64,000 nucleotides of DNA, from assembly GCA_035528035.1 (NCBI GenBank), contig DATKZI010000052.1, forward strand, positions 62,001-126,000, given 5' to 3'. This DNA is from JABLTI01 sp035528035 (lineage in GTDB: Archaea; Asgardarchaeota; Heimdallarchaeia; JABLTI01). Position numbers and translations under genes: made by a program. The stretch's first letter is position 1. Every line of letters begins with the position of its first letter. Below are positions 8,693 through 17,368 of this stretch, piece after piece. The notes beneath the pieces were generated by a model. That model saw only the letters and a list, made by a program, of their open reading frames with translations, had not been told where the DNA came from and ran no database searches.

Positions 8693-8926
8693 ATGCCACC
8701 AAGATGTCCAAGTTGTAAAGGCAAGATGGAATACGAACCTCCTAGATATGTATGCACATCATGTGGATTGGTTATTAGCCGCTACGAATTTGATAAAACT
8801 AAGCGTGAACATTTCGGCGATGTTAAGAAAGAAGAAGACGATGAATTCTACGAGAAAAAGAAAAAGAAAGAAGAATATCGTGATTGGTATCTTTCCTCTG
8901 ACAAAGAAAAATATGATGACCAATAA
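8693..8926 (+). CDS. Small zinc-ribbon protein
   Basis: The protein has 77 residues from the ATG at 8693. The N-terminus carries a TFIIB-like zinc ribbon with two CxxC knuckles: CPSC at about 5-8 and CTSC at about 22-25. The rest is a charged helix with KKEEDDEFYEKKKKKEE and an acidic end. A GGAG ten bases before this ATG supports it over an in-frame TTG 15 bases upstream. It could be an adaptor for transcription or a nucleic-acid machine, but no specific role can be assigned. Confidence 0.65.
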   Translation: MPPRCPSCKGKMEYEPPRYVCTSCGLVISRYEFDKTKREHFGDVKKEEDDEFYEKKKKKEEYRDWYLSSDKEKYDDQ

Positions 8927-9082
8927 ACATCAAAAAGAGGTTGTAAATGATCTAGCTAATTAAATTTGAGATTACTATATATACATTAGATAAAAGTGTT
9001 TAATTGATATGGAACCAGATAGTTAGTAAATCTATTCTTGTAGTTTGTATGTTCATTAGAAATTTAGAAGTGAAAATAACTC

Positions 9083-9370
9083 TTGACTGTACGTGGCAAT
9101 CATTTACAATGCGATATGCGTGATACTTGTATCTCATGCTCAATATATACTTGGCCACCTAAAATGGTTCAACCAAAAAAATACTATCATTGTGAAAATT
9201 GTAATATAGACATTATTTGTGAAAGAGGATTATCTATTTCTTTTGAATATTATAGTGATGGTTATGTTGAGAAAAAAGCCAAATGCATTAAATGTAACAA
9301 ACTACTCTTGAAGAAAATTTGGCCAAAAATACCTCTTAAACTTGAGCGAGAAATATTGAAATCAGAATAA
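9083..9370 (+). CDS. Small cysteine-rich, probably zinc-binding protein
   Basis: The protein has 95 residues from a TTG start with GAAGTGAA upstream. It contains paired cysteines at CDMRDTCISC near the N-terminus, CENC in the middle and CIKC near residue 73, a spacing that suggests one or two zinc sites. The last 20 residues are basic. The neighbour at 9376 is convergent, with only five bases between the stops. No family is recognised, and an ATG about 30 bases downstream is a possible alternative start. Confidence 0.5.
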   Translation: MTVRGNHLQCDMRDTCISCSIYTWPPKMVQPKKYYHCENCNIDIICERGLSISFEYYSDGYVEKKAKCIKCNKLLLKKIWPKIPLKLEREILKSE

Positions 9371-9375
9371 GAGAT

Positions 9376-9747
9376 TTAGAGTTGTCCTAAAAGGGGACTT
9401 TCTCTCATTGTTCTAAAATCTGACTCAAAGATAATATCGATACTGATTTTATCTTTTTTAATTATCTCTTTAGCGCGAGGACTTATTTGGCGACAAATAA
9501 GAATAACTTTTCTCATGCCATATTTTATAATGAAATCTTCAAGATAATACACTTTATCATAAGGGAGAGATCTATTCCACATAAATAACATAATAGCAAC
9601 TTTTGAATCAGTAGCTTTCACTAAAAAGTCAACTGCTTTTAGTTTCTTTTGTACGATAACGTTTTCTTCAAATGGATAGTTATGTTCGTTAAGGAATTCT
9701 CGAATCTTATTCTGAACTTCTTCTTTAGTTAAAAATTTCACGGGCAC
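9376..9747 (-). CDS. Unknown alpha/beta protein, possibly restriction-endonuclease-like fold
   Basis: The protein has 123 residues from a GTG start. The pattern is a helix, a strand with VDFLVKATDSKVAIMLF, a helix, and a strand with KVILICR followed by a helix and IDIIFES. This succession resembles small PD-(D/E)xK-fold domains, in which a D on one strand is followed by a strand with (D/E)xK. Here the D is present in AVDFLV, but the second strand (KVAIMLF) lacks a clear E-x-K, so catalysis is doubtful. This is inference from pattern. It stands alone on the minus strand. Confidence 0.45.
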   Translation of the reverse strand: MPVKFLTKEEVQNKIREFLNEHNYPFEENVIVQKKLKAVDFLVKATDSKVAIMLFMWNRSLPYDKVYYLEDFIIKYGMRKVILICRQISPRAKEIIKKDKISIDIIFESDFRTMRESPLLGQL

Positions 9748-9872
9748 AATAAATAAACTCCATTTTTAGCGTTTCCTTCCATAATTATAGAATGTTCTTA
9801 ATAAACTTTGCACACTACAAATTAATCTTTTTCGTAAAATAAAGAAAGTGATAATTCTAATAAAAAATTAGT

Positions 9873-9900
9873 ACTAATAAGCTCTTTGGAACTTATTAGT
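9873..9900 (-). terminator. Hairpin plus T-tract, end of binding-protein gene
   Basis: Nine-base perfect arms (ACTAATAAG at 9873-9881 and CTTATTAGT at 9892-9900) enclose a 10-base loop. On the minus strand it is followed by a T-rich run and overlaps the stop codon at 9896. Confidence 0.55.
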
Positions 9901-11698
9901 CTGTTTTTTTAGCTTTTTTCTTTTTTAAACCTAAAGTAATAGTTGCAACTACCAATAAAGATATGATCGCTACAGGCCCATTAAATCCAGGACTTATTAG
10001 AGTGGTAGGATCATAACCTGCTTTTAACATATATAATTTAGCTTGGTCCAAGTTTGTTGTATATTTGATTATATCTGTTTTAATGTAAGAGCTAAATTTA
10101 TTGGAAAAGGGAGAGTCAATCATATCTACTTCAGAATCCAACAAATCTACTATCACATTCTTATCTATCATATAGGCAATTGCTTTACGAACAGCGAGAC
10201 CTTTAGTCATAGTTTCATCTTCACATAAAACTTCCTCACCGATTTCAGGACAGAACAATGATTGCAAATTAAAACCAATATAAGTAACATCATATTCAGA
10301 ACGGATTTGTTTTTGATATGGAACTACATTAAAGTCCGTCATATATTCATAATAATCCTTGAATACATCCAAAGCACCATCATAAAATTCTAATAATTTG
10401 GCAGTTAAATCTGGGAGAAAACGAACTTTATATTCAGCAATATCTAAGTCTTCATTAAAGGCATCTGGCCTTGTTCCCCACCAAACATCATTTCTACTGA
10501 AGATGCTTTCCACACCATCTGTAAATCTTTTAAGATAATACATTCCAGTACCTATACCATTAGCACCATAAGTAATCCAATTATCATCAGAGATATCAGG
10601 AAGCCCATGAATATCAAGACTTACATTTAGATAATGTTCAGGAAGGATTAATTTATCAAGCTCATTTAATGCTGGAGCATAAGGTTGTAACCCAGGAGAA
10701 TTTTTATCACCATCAATAACTAATTTAAGTTGTAAATCATTTTCTTTTACCATATCAACAATCCAGTTATAGAAAGAACCAATCGTTGAAATTTCTTTAT
10801 ACATTTGAATTGAGAATATTATATCATCAGTGGAGAGTTGTTCACTTGTATAAATTTGATCTACATCTGGTTGCCAGATGATATTATCTCGAAGATTAAT
10901 AGTTAGAATTGTTTTGTTTGTATTATACGACCAGCTTTCAGCTAAAACTGGTTCAGCTTCTCCATTTTTATTAATGCGTAGTAAAGGTTCAGATATCAAT
11001 GATACATAGAAATCATCTTCTACAAAGAGTGGGTTTAATTGATTCCATTCATCTGCATAATCAACGAATACACTTTGATTCTCTTGCCCTGTATGAAGTG
11101 AAGACCATTCCATATACGGTAAGGAAGCAATTATACCCTCTTCATGATCCCACCCATCCAAAGTATTCCAAGATACATATGTGGTTACATCATTATATAA
11201 TGGAATAATGGGTAAAATATTAGCCATCAAATTTTCTTGCCAATCATAATAAGTATCTATTCTAGCTAATTCATTAGATTCAGTTTTTCCAGCAATCAAA
11301 TAATTTTCATTATCCTGTCCACCCGCCATTTCAGAGGTAATATCCCAATAATTCGCAGAACCGTTTTCAGAGAAGAAGTAAGTCGGATCGACATCGGTAT
11401 TTGGCCAAACCATATCAATGAAAACTATATCAAATTCCCTTGATAAAACAGCAGATTCAAACGATCCACCAGGATAAGAATACATGGATGAATCGATGCA
11501 TATTCTTCGCAAATCTTGTGCTAGTAAACTAGCAACATTTTCTCCATCAGATTCATTATTAACTAAAATTCGTATTTTAAAAAAATATTCCTCATTAGAA
11601 GCTGCCTGTGATTCAGCTGTAAATATTATTGATAAACCAATAATTAATAAAAGGCTGGAAAATAGGATTGATGTTTTTAATTGTTTTTTTGATAACAC
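9896..11698 (-). CDS. Surface-anchored family 5 solute-binding protein, circularly permuted
   Basis: The protein has 600 residues: signal peptide (about 8-33), ectodomain, one C-terminal membrane helix (about 574-592) and a Lys-rich tail. The ectodomain is clearly of the dipeptide/oligopeptide-binding (SBP_bac_5) type, but the order is unusual. Residues about 38-200 match the normal C-terminal part of the family (FDIVFIDMVWPNTDVDP, then WQENLMANILPIIPLYND). Residues about 215-570 match the normal N-terminal part (WNQLNPLFVEDD, SEPLLR, AEPVLAESW) and middle (AVRKAIAYMIDKNVI), ending at NLDQAKLYMLKAGYDP, where the C-terminal part normally begins. No ABC permease or ATPase gene is nearby. It probably binds peptides or another ligand outside the cell. 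Confidence 0.8.
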   Translation of the reverse strand: MLSKKQLKTSILFSSLLLIIGLSIIFTAESQAASNEEYFFKIRILVNNESDGENVASLLAQDLRRICIDSSMYSYPGGSFESAVLSREFDIVFIDMVWPNTDVDPTYFFSENGSANYWDITSEMAGGQDNENYLIAGKTESNELARIDTYYDWQENLMANILPIIPLYNDVTTYVSWNTLDGWDHEEGIIASLPYMEWSSLHTGQENQSVFVDYADEWNQLNPLFVEDDFYVSLISEPLLRINKNGEAEPVLAESWSYNTNKTILTINLRDNIIWQPDVDQIYTSEQLSTDDIIFSIQMYKEISTIGSFYNWIVDMVKENDLQLKLVIDGDKNSPGLQPYAPALNELDKLILPEHYLNVSLDIHGLPDISDDNWITYGANGIGTGMYYLKRFTDGVESIFSRNDVWWGTRPDAFNEDLDIAEYKVRFLPDLTAKLLEFYDGALDVFKDYYEYMTDFNVVPYQKQIRSEYDVTYIGFNLQSLFCPEIGEEVLCEDETMTKGLAVRKAIAYMIDKNVIVDLLDSEVDMIDSPFSNKFSSYIKTDIIKYTTNLDQAKLYMLKAGYDPTTLISPGFNGPVAIISLLVVATITLGLKKKKAKKTD

Positions 11699-11797
11699 TA
11701 GATCACCCTAATAAATGTTTTTTGTAAACCTAAGTATTTTACTGCATTAGGATAAAATAATTCTTTGTCTTGTTTGAAAATAGAAAAAAAAGAGAGT

Positions 11798-11816
11798 AAG
11801 AACCATAATGGTTCTT
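11798..11816 (-). terminator. Intrinsic terminator of the gene ending at 11833
   Basis: Eight-base perfect arms (AAGAACCA / TGGTTCTT) enclose a 3-base loop. On the minus strand the hairpin is followed within about ten bases by eight consecutive T. It lies 17 bases after the stop of the phospholipase-like gene. Confidence 0.65.
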
Positions 11817-11832
11817 GATTATATTGAATAGA

Positions 11833-14061
11833 TCAATCCATGAATCCTTTGTCTAATTTTGCAGCGCGTTCTGCTTCGATTCTTCGCTTCTTTTGTCTTG
11901 GTCTATACCAAGCTAACCAACCAAAAAGTACCACAAATCCTGCTATAAAGAACTCTGGTAGTATATAATAAATAACTGGCATTGGTCGTTTAACAACAAA
12001 AGTATCCGAACCTGGTCCCCAAGGTGAGGTAGTAAAGTTAATGTTCATATTGACTATTTTCGCAGCAATGTAATAGGTATTATCAGGAAGTGATAAAACT
12101 GAAATGTTTTCTGCATACCAGAAGTGTCCAGTAAAGTTCCAAGTAAGGTAACCTGTTAAACCAGAACCTATACCATCAAATAAGAAGACCTTCCATCTTG
12201 CTTCTCGACGATCGTCACCAACAACTGTTTTATTTTCAATTTCTTCCCAGTCTAATTCCACATTACCATAATCAGTAATTGCAGTAATGTTATAGATATT
12301 AATATTACCATATGTTTCATTGTATTCAAGGATTGGTTTTGAGATGGTTACTTGATGATCTCTTGTTCGGAAGAAATCAGTTCCAGCTTTTTGGATATAA
12401 GGTCTAAATATTGGTAATCCTCCACCAGTTATTGATGTTCTATAGTAACCAACAGGAATGATTAAGGTGAATCTAGCAATAACATATAGACCTACACCTG
12501 AAGGTGAAAAAACTAGTCCAATGTCATTACCTAAGGAATAGTATGTACCATCTGTGTCATTATAGTTGAGATTTCCTTTAATGGTATTACCTACTGTATC
12601 TTTCATCTGGATACCAACAACTTCTCCTCCAGTTTGAGTGGCTCCTGTAACTGTTTGATATAAAAGCCATTCACCCGTTACTATTTCCGAAGGATTGATT
12701 TCCCCTATTTCAGGGATATCCCAACAATAAGCTGATATATTCCAAATATCTAGTGTTCTTGGGCCAGTGTTGTAACGATAGTTTAGAGTATTTACAGTAG
12801 CATTATAGTAATATGTATGGAAAGTTGAGCTAGTAAGATTACTCCATGTTGGAGCAGCTAGATCCAAATCAAAGTGATATAGAATAGTATGATCAGTATT
12901 TGCAGCAGTGTAAAAAGCAAGTGAGTCATTATACAACCATTTTTGGGTTATTGGGTTATATTCCAAACTTACAGGTTCACTGGACATAGATTTGGGATAA
13001 CCATAGGTTGTATCAAAATAAACATACCACAATTCTGCTATTGTTGCTGTACTATCATTTATTATGTGTTCACCTGTTGAATCATAATATTTAGCTTCAA
13101 ATTCTGAAACATTTAAAAGACAAGTATAGTTATTAAAACTAAAGTTTGGTTCAGGCAAGGAGATATAACGCCAATTTATAGAATCCATAGCATTACTTAA
13201 AGCTGCATAAATAGCTTCTACAGATTGAGTTAAACAATCTTTAACAGTGTTGTAATAAGTTATTTCCCAATCATCAGCATTTATTATTGAAACATTAAAG
13301 TCATTATAGAGATCTTGTGCAACTGGCCAGACACTCATTGCTAGGTCTTCTGCAGCTGTCTTAGCATCTGCGGCAGCAATATTTGTTGGAGTAAGTGGAA
13401 AGAAATCATTAGTATAAACTGTTAAATCATCATAATTAGTATTGAATGAAACAGCATTAAAATATGTTTTAGAATTGCCTCGTTCAATAGCAGATTCAAA
13501 CAAGTTTATCTTAGTGTTATTAAGATAACCCCATGGAGCAGTTACATTATCCCATAGTGCTTTGAAAAATCCTGCTTGAGCAATATAATGACTCATGGTT
13601 CCAGCATAGAATGCGGCCATTTTATAATCAGTATCATTCTTTAATAATTCAATTACTAATTTATTATATTCTACTTGTGCACGATCAGATAAACTGCTAT
13701 CCACTACTGAAGTACCTGTTCCATCAAGGAGTAGAACAAGTCCATCTATATCACCATAGGACCCATAACTATAACCATATGGAAAGCTGGCATTATCCAT
13801 GAAAGGTGCTTCGACACCATTCCAAAAGGCTATAAGATTTTCAGTAATCCATGACATCTTGGCTTGTGGGAACATTTCTACAGCTTCCCATGATAACCAT
13901 TGATGGGTTGAAAATCTAGGACGTGTTAATAAGGTATTATCGGATACGCTATCTTCAGCTTTCCAACCGAACACGCTTGAGGGTACCATTGTAATTAATA
14001 CAAGAAACATTGCTGAAATTGCTAACAATGTTTTAGTTGATTTTTTCATCTTGTTATTCAC
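11833..14061 (-). CDS. Surface protein with zinc phospholipase C/S1-nuclease-like domain
   Basis: The protein has 742 residues: signal peptide (1-32), long ectodomain, one membrane helix (about 700-720) and a short basic cytoplasmic tail. After predicted cleavage the mature N-terminus would be Trp33 in WKAED, as in zinc-dependent phospholipase C, where the N-terminal Trp is a zinc ligand. STHQWL (His53) matches the next ligand region, and FYAGTMSHYIAQ (His158) matches the FYLGLSLHYLGD motif. The Asp after HY is replaced by Gln162, and the usual PxH ligand segment is FFK (165-167), so part of the trinuclear zinc site appears lost. The rest (about 320-690) is beta-rich. It may bind or hydrolyse phosphate esters weakly, or be a structural surface protein. 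Confidence 0.7.
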   Translation of the reverse strand: MNNKMKKSTKTLLAISAMFLVLITMVPSSVFGWKAEDSVSDNTLLTRPRFSTHQWLSWEAVEMFPQAKMSWITENLIAFWNGVEAPFMDNASFPYGYSYGSYGDIDGLVLLLDGTGTSVVDSSLSDRAQVEYNKLVIELLKNDTDYKMAAFYAGTMSHYIAQAGFFKALWDNVTAPWGYLNNTKINLFESAIERGNSKTYFNAVSFNTNYDDLTVYTNDFFPLTPTNIAAADAKTAAEDLAMSVWPVAQDLYNDFNVSIINADDWEITYYNTVKDCLTQSVEAIYAALSNAMDSINWRYISLPEPNFSFNNYTCLLNVSEFEAKYYDSTGEHIINDSTATIAELWYVYFDTTYGYPKSMSSEPVSLEYNPITQKWLYNDSLAFYTAANTDHTILYHFDLDLAAPTWSNLTSSTFHTYYYNATVNTLNYRYNTGPRTLDIWNISAYCWDIPEIGEINPSEIVTGEWLLYQTVTGATQTGGEVVGIQMKDTVGNTIKGNLNYNDTDGTYYSLGNDIGLVFSPSGVGLYVIARFTLIIPVGYYRTSITGGGLPIFRPYIQKAGTDFFRTRDHQVTISKPILEYNETYGNINIYNITAITDYGNVELDWEEIENKTVVGDDRREARWKVFLFDGIGSGLTGYLTWNFTGHFWYAENISVLSLPDNTYYIAAKIVNMNINFTTSPWGPGSDTFVVKRPMPVIYYILPEFFIAGFVVLFGWLAWYRPRQKKRRIEAERAAKLDKGFMD

Positions 14062-14172
14062 CCAAGGATTAGTTTAACCTAGTCTCAAACTAAACTCTGT
14101 ATATAAAAAAACTATCATTATTTAAAAAAAGTAAAGTCGAATTTCAACCAGTCTATTTTGTCTCATTTTACC

Positions 14173-15468
14173 CTACTTTTTCTTCATTTCAGTTAATAAT
14201 TCAACTGCTCGAGAGTATTTTACCTTATTTTCATCAATCATTTTTTGCGCGATTATTTCAATCTCGTCCTCAACAGCTCCAGCAGCTACAGCAATATTTT
14301 TTGAATGCAATTTCATATGACCTTTTATTATACCAGTCGTAGCTAAAGCACGTAAAGCACCTAGATTTTGAGCTAAACCTACTGAAACTGCAACTTGGGC
14401 AAGTTCAGATGCACTTTTGATTCTCATAATTTTCAATGCAATTTGAGCCACAGGATTAGTCTTTGTTGCACCGCCAATTATTCCAACAGCTAAAGGTATT
14501 TCAATTGAACCAATCAAGTCACCATTTTCATTTTTAGTCCATTTTGTTAAAGAACCATAATGACCATCTTTAGCAGCATATGCATGGGCTCCTGCTTCTA
14601 TTGCACGAGTATCATTTGCTGTTGCTAGGATTACAGCTGATATACCATTCATAACTCCTTTATTGTGTGTGGCTGCTCTATAAGGATCAGTTTCAGCAAA
14701 TGCAGCTGCAGCAACAATATTATCAACTATATCGTCTCCACCTAGTTGATCTTTGAGTATTACACAAGAAGCTTTAGCTAATCTTAAATCAGTTAAATTG
14801 GATAAAATCCTGAGAAGAACTCTTCCGCCTGTTATTTCTTCTATAAAAGGTGAGACTATTTCAGCCATTGAACTAACTGCGTTAGCCCCCATTGCATCCA
14901 AGCAATCAATTAGTAATTCACAAATAACCATTTTTCCTACTCTTGTTTCGATAATTTTTGCTCTGACATCTTTTGCACCACCACCTAAAGCAACCATAGT
15001 TTTTCCACTTCTGTTTGCTATCTCGAGTATCTGTTCTTTATTAGCTAAAATAGTTTCAACTGCCTCTTGATGATTTATGAGATCTAAAATCTGTATTTGA
15101 CCTATCATTATTTGTTCAGTTGTAGAAGCTTTAAAACCACCAGTTGCTAATGTCAGTTTAGCAGAATTACATGAAGCAGCTATTACAGATGGCTCTTCAA
15201 TTGCCATAGGGACAGAATAAATTTTTTCATTAATTATGAAATTAACTGCTAGACCAAAAGGTACTGCTATGGTGCCTACAGCATTTTCAACCATTCGATT
15301 TGTTGTATCCAAATCCAATGAACCAGTGTTTAATAGAATAGATATATCTTCATTTGTTAATTCTGGAATATATTGCTGAATTTTCTTTAATCGCTCTTCA
15401 CTAGTTAATTTATAAAAACCAGAAAAACTAGGAATAGACTCTTTATTAGTTGAATTATCATCAGTCAT
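14173..15468 (-). CDS. mvaA: Hydroxymethylglutaryl-CoA reductase, class II type
   Basis: The enzyme interconverts HMG-CoA and mevalonate; in an archaeon it should supply mevalonate for isoprenoid lipids. The protein has 431 residues and resembles class II (Pseudomonas mevalonii-like) enzymes: ENAVGTIAVPFGLA (about 61-74), PMAIEEPSVIAA with the catalytic Glu at about 91-92, ATHNKGVMNGISAV, GGATKTNPVAQIA with the catalytic Lys, and KGHMKLHSKNIA with the catalytic His region. Class I enzymes, common in other archaea, lack this ENAVGT start. The C-terminal helical part is of normal length. The gene is divergent from nifS. Confidence 0.93.
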   Translation of the reverse strand: MTDDNSTNKESIPSFSGFYKLTSEERLKKIQQYIPELTNEDISILLNTGSLDLDTTNRMVENAVGTIAVPFGLAVNFIINEKIYSVPMAIEEPSVIAASCNSAKLTLATGGFKASTTEQIMIGQIQILDLINHQEAVETILANKEQILEIANRSGKTMVALGGGAKDVRAKIIETRVGKMVICELLIDCLDAMGANAVSSMAEIVSPFIEEITGGRVLLRILSNLTDLRLAKASCVILKDQLGGDDIVDNIVAAAAFAETDPYRAATHNKGVMNGISAVILATANDTRAIEAGAHAYAAKDGHYGSLTKWTKNENGDLIGSIEIPLAVGIIGGATKTNPVAQIALKIMRIKSASELAQVAVSVGLAQNLGALRALATTGIIKGHMKLHSKNIAVAAGAVEDEIEIIAQKMIDENKVKYSRAVELLTEMKKK

Positions 15469-15690
15469 TATTAATCACTCATAAATCAAACCAACATAGC
15501 TTTTTTTATTAGTTAAAAGATTTTCTAAAATATGAGAAATTTTATTAAAAAAAAACAAAATTGATGTTCATCTATAGCACAAATCTAAGTATCAAGTTTT
15601 AAAGGATTAAAACTTTACAAAATCAATGAATAGCTATTTACCTAATTTAGCTATCTGTATAATAAGGAAGAATAACAGAAGGAAAGTATA

Positions 15691-16917
15691 GTGACTGAAG
15701 AAATCATGAAAGTCTATATGGATCATGGAGCTACAACAGCTGTTGACCCAGAAGTAAAAGAAGAGATGATGAAGTATTTCAACGATGAATATGGAAACGC
15801 TTCTCAAATGTATGAACTCGGGAGAAATGCTGCTCTTGCTGTAGAACAAGCTCGTGAACGATTAGCAAAACTATTAGGTGCTCAACCTCGAGAAATCATT
15901 TTTAATTCTGGTGGAACTGAATCTGATAATACTGCGTTAAAGGGAATTATGTTATCAAGTAAAACAAAGAAAAAACATATGATCACTTCTGTTATTGAGC
16001 ATCCAGCTATTCTAAGAACAGCTGAATTTTTAGAAACACAAGGGATAAAGGTTACTTATCTCCCTGTGGATGAGTTTGGTCTTGTTAATCCAGAGGATTT
16101 AAAGAAAGCACTAACAAAAGATACAGCATTAGTATCTATTATGCATGCAAATAATGAAATAGGAACAATTGAACCTATCAAAGATTTAGCAGAGATCACT
16201 CATGATGGAGGAGGATTATTCCATACGGATGCTGTTCAGACTGTTGGAAAAATTCCTATAGATGTTAAGCAAATAGATGTAGATTTACTTTCATTAAGTT
16301 CACATAAAATCTATGGACCAAAAGGCGTTGGTGCTCTCTATAAAAAGCAAGGTATTTTTGTTCAACCACTCATTCATGGTGGTGGTCATGAAGGGGGATT
16401 TCGTTCAGGAACTGAAAATGTCTCAGGAATAGTGGGCTTAGGAAAAGCAGCCGAAGTTGCTATGATTAAATTACCTGAAGAAAAAGAACGTCTTACTAAA
16501 ATGAGAGATAAATTAATTACTAATTTATTGAAAGTTAGTGATTCAAAATTGAATGGTCACCCAACACAACGCTTACCTCATAATGTAAATGTCATTTTTA
16601 AATACATTGAAGGAGAAGCACTAATATTAAGATTAGACGCTCGAGGTATTTATGGTTCAACTGGTTCTGCTTGCTCTACCAAAAAATTAGAAGCATCACA
16701 TGTGTTATTAGCTATTGGTTTAAGACATGAAGTTGCCCATGGTTCTTTACGTTTAACATTAGGAAGATGGACTACTGACAAAGAAATTGATTATGTTAGC
16801 AAAGTGGTTCCAGAAGTAGTTGAGCAATTACGAGCAATGTCCGCTTTTACTAAAGAAACAGAAGGATTTGTTATGAGCTTAAAAGATGACCATGATGATG
16901 ATCATTGTGAAACTTGA
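15691..16917 (+). CDS. iscS: Cysteine desulfurase, NifS/IscS type
   Basis: This PLP enzyme removes sulfur from cysteine for Fe-S cluster assembly. The protein has 408 residues: N-terminal MDHGATT, NSGGTESDN, SLSSHKIYGPKGVGAL with the PLP-binding Lys, GGGHEGGFRSGTENV, and the sulfur-carrying Cys in GSTGSACSTKK. A His/Asp-rich tail (DDHDDDHCET) may bind metal. The start is GTG, with AAGGA seven bases upstream. The scaffold gene iscU follows 61 bases later, which identifies the pair as an ISC-type assembly unit. Confidence 0.94.
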   Translation: MTEEIMKVYMDHGATTAVDPEVKEEMMKYFNDEYGNASQMYELGRNAALAVEQARERLAKLLGAQPREIIFNSGGTESDNTALKGIMLSSKTKKKHMITSVIEHPAILRTAEFLETQGIKVTYLPVDEFGLVNPEDLKKALTKDTALVSIMHANNEIGTIEPIKDLAEITHDGGGLFHTDAVQTVGKIPIDVKQIDVDLLSLSSHKIYGPKGVGALYKKQGIFVQPLIHGGGHEGGFRSGTENVSGIVGLGKAAEVAMIKLPEEKERLTKMRDKLITNLLKVSDSKLNGHPTQRLPHNVNVIFKYIEGEALILRLDARGIYGSTGSACSTKKLEASHVLLAIGLRHEVAHGSLRLTLGRWTTDKEIDYVSKVVPEVVEQLRAMSAFTKETEGFVMSLKDDHDDDHCET

Positions 16918-16978
16918 AGCGAAAATTAAAAAACAAATGTATTAAAGGAAAATATACTTACTTGAGTTGAACAAAATC

Positions 16979-17362
16979 ATGTTATATACAAAGAAAGTAA
17001 TGGAGCACTTTACAAATCCTCAAAACGTTGGCAAGATTGAAGATTATGATGGCATAGGTATAGTCGGAAATCCCAAATGTGGTGATACAATGGAAATCAC
17101 TATTAAAGTAAAGGATGAAAAATTAGAAGATATTAAATTCAGAACTTTTGGTTGTGCTTCAGCAATTGCAACAAGCAGTATTACAACAGTTATGGCTAAA
17201 GGTATGACTTTAGATGAAGCTATGAAATTAACTAGAAATGATGTTGCTAATGAATTAGATGGTTTGCCACCTCACAAAATGCATTGCAGTAATCTAGCTG
17301 TTGATGCTTTACATAAAGCAATTGAAAATTATAAAATAGAAAAAGAGAAAAAGGAAGAATAA
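16979..17362 (+). CDS. iscU: Fe-S cluster scaffold protein, IscU/NifU N-terminal type
   Basis: The scaffold on which iron and sulfur from the desulfurase are assembled. I start it at the ATG at 16979 (127 residues), because IscU proteins begin with a short stretch before KVMEHFTNPQNVG. The three cluster-ligand cysteines are present in NPKCGD, TFGCASA and MHCSNLA. A charged tail (EKEKKEE) follows. It lies directly after nifS/iscS and is convergent with the aminotransferase gene, with six bases between stops. Confidence 0.94.
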   Translation: MLYTKKVMEHFTNPQNVGKIEDYDGIGIVGNPKCGDTMEITIKVKDEKLEDIKFRTFGCASAIATSSITTVMAKGMTLDEAMKLTRNDVANELDGLPPHKMHCSNLAVDALHKAIENYKIEKEKKEE

Positions 17363-17368
17363 TTTTAC

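Noticed and set aside
8748..8963. A plus-strand open frame overlapping the zinc-ribbon gene
   Set aside because: It is in another frame of the 8693 gene, which has clear CxxC motifs and a good ribosome-binding site.
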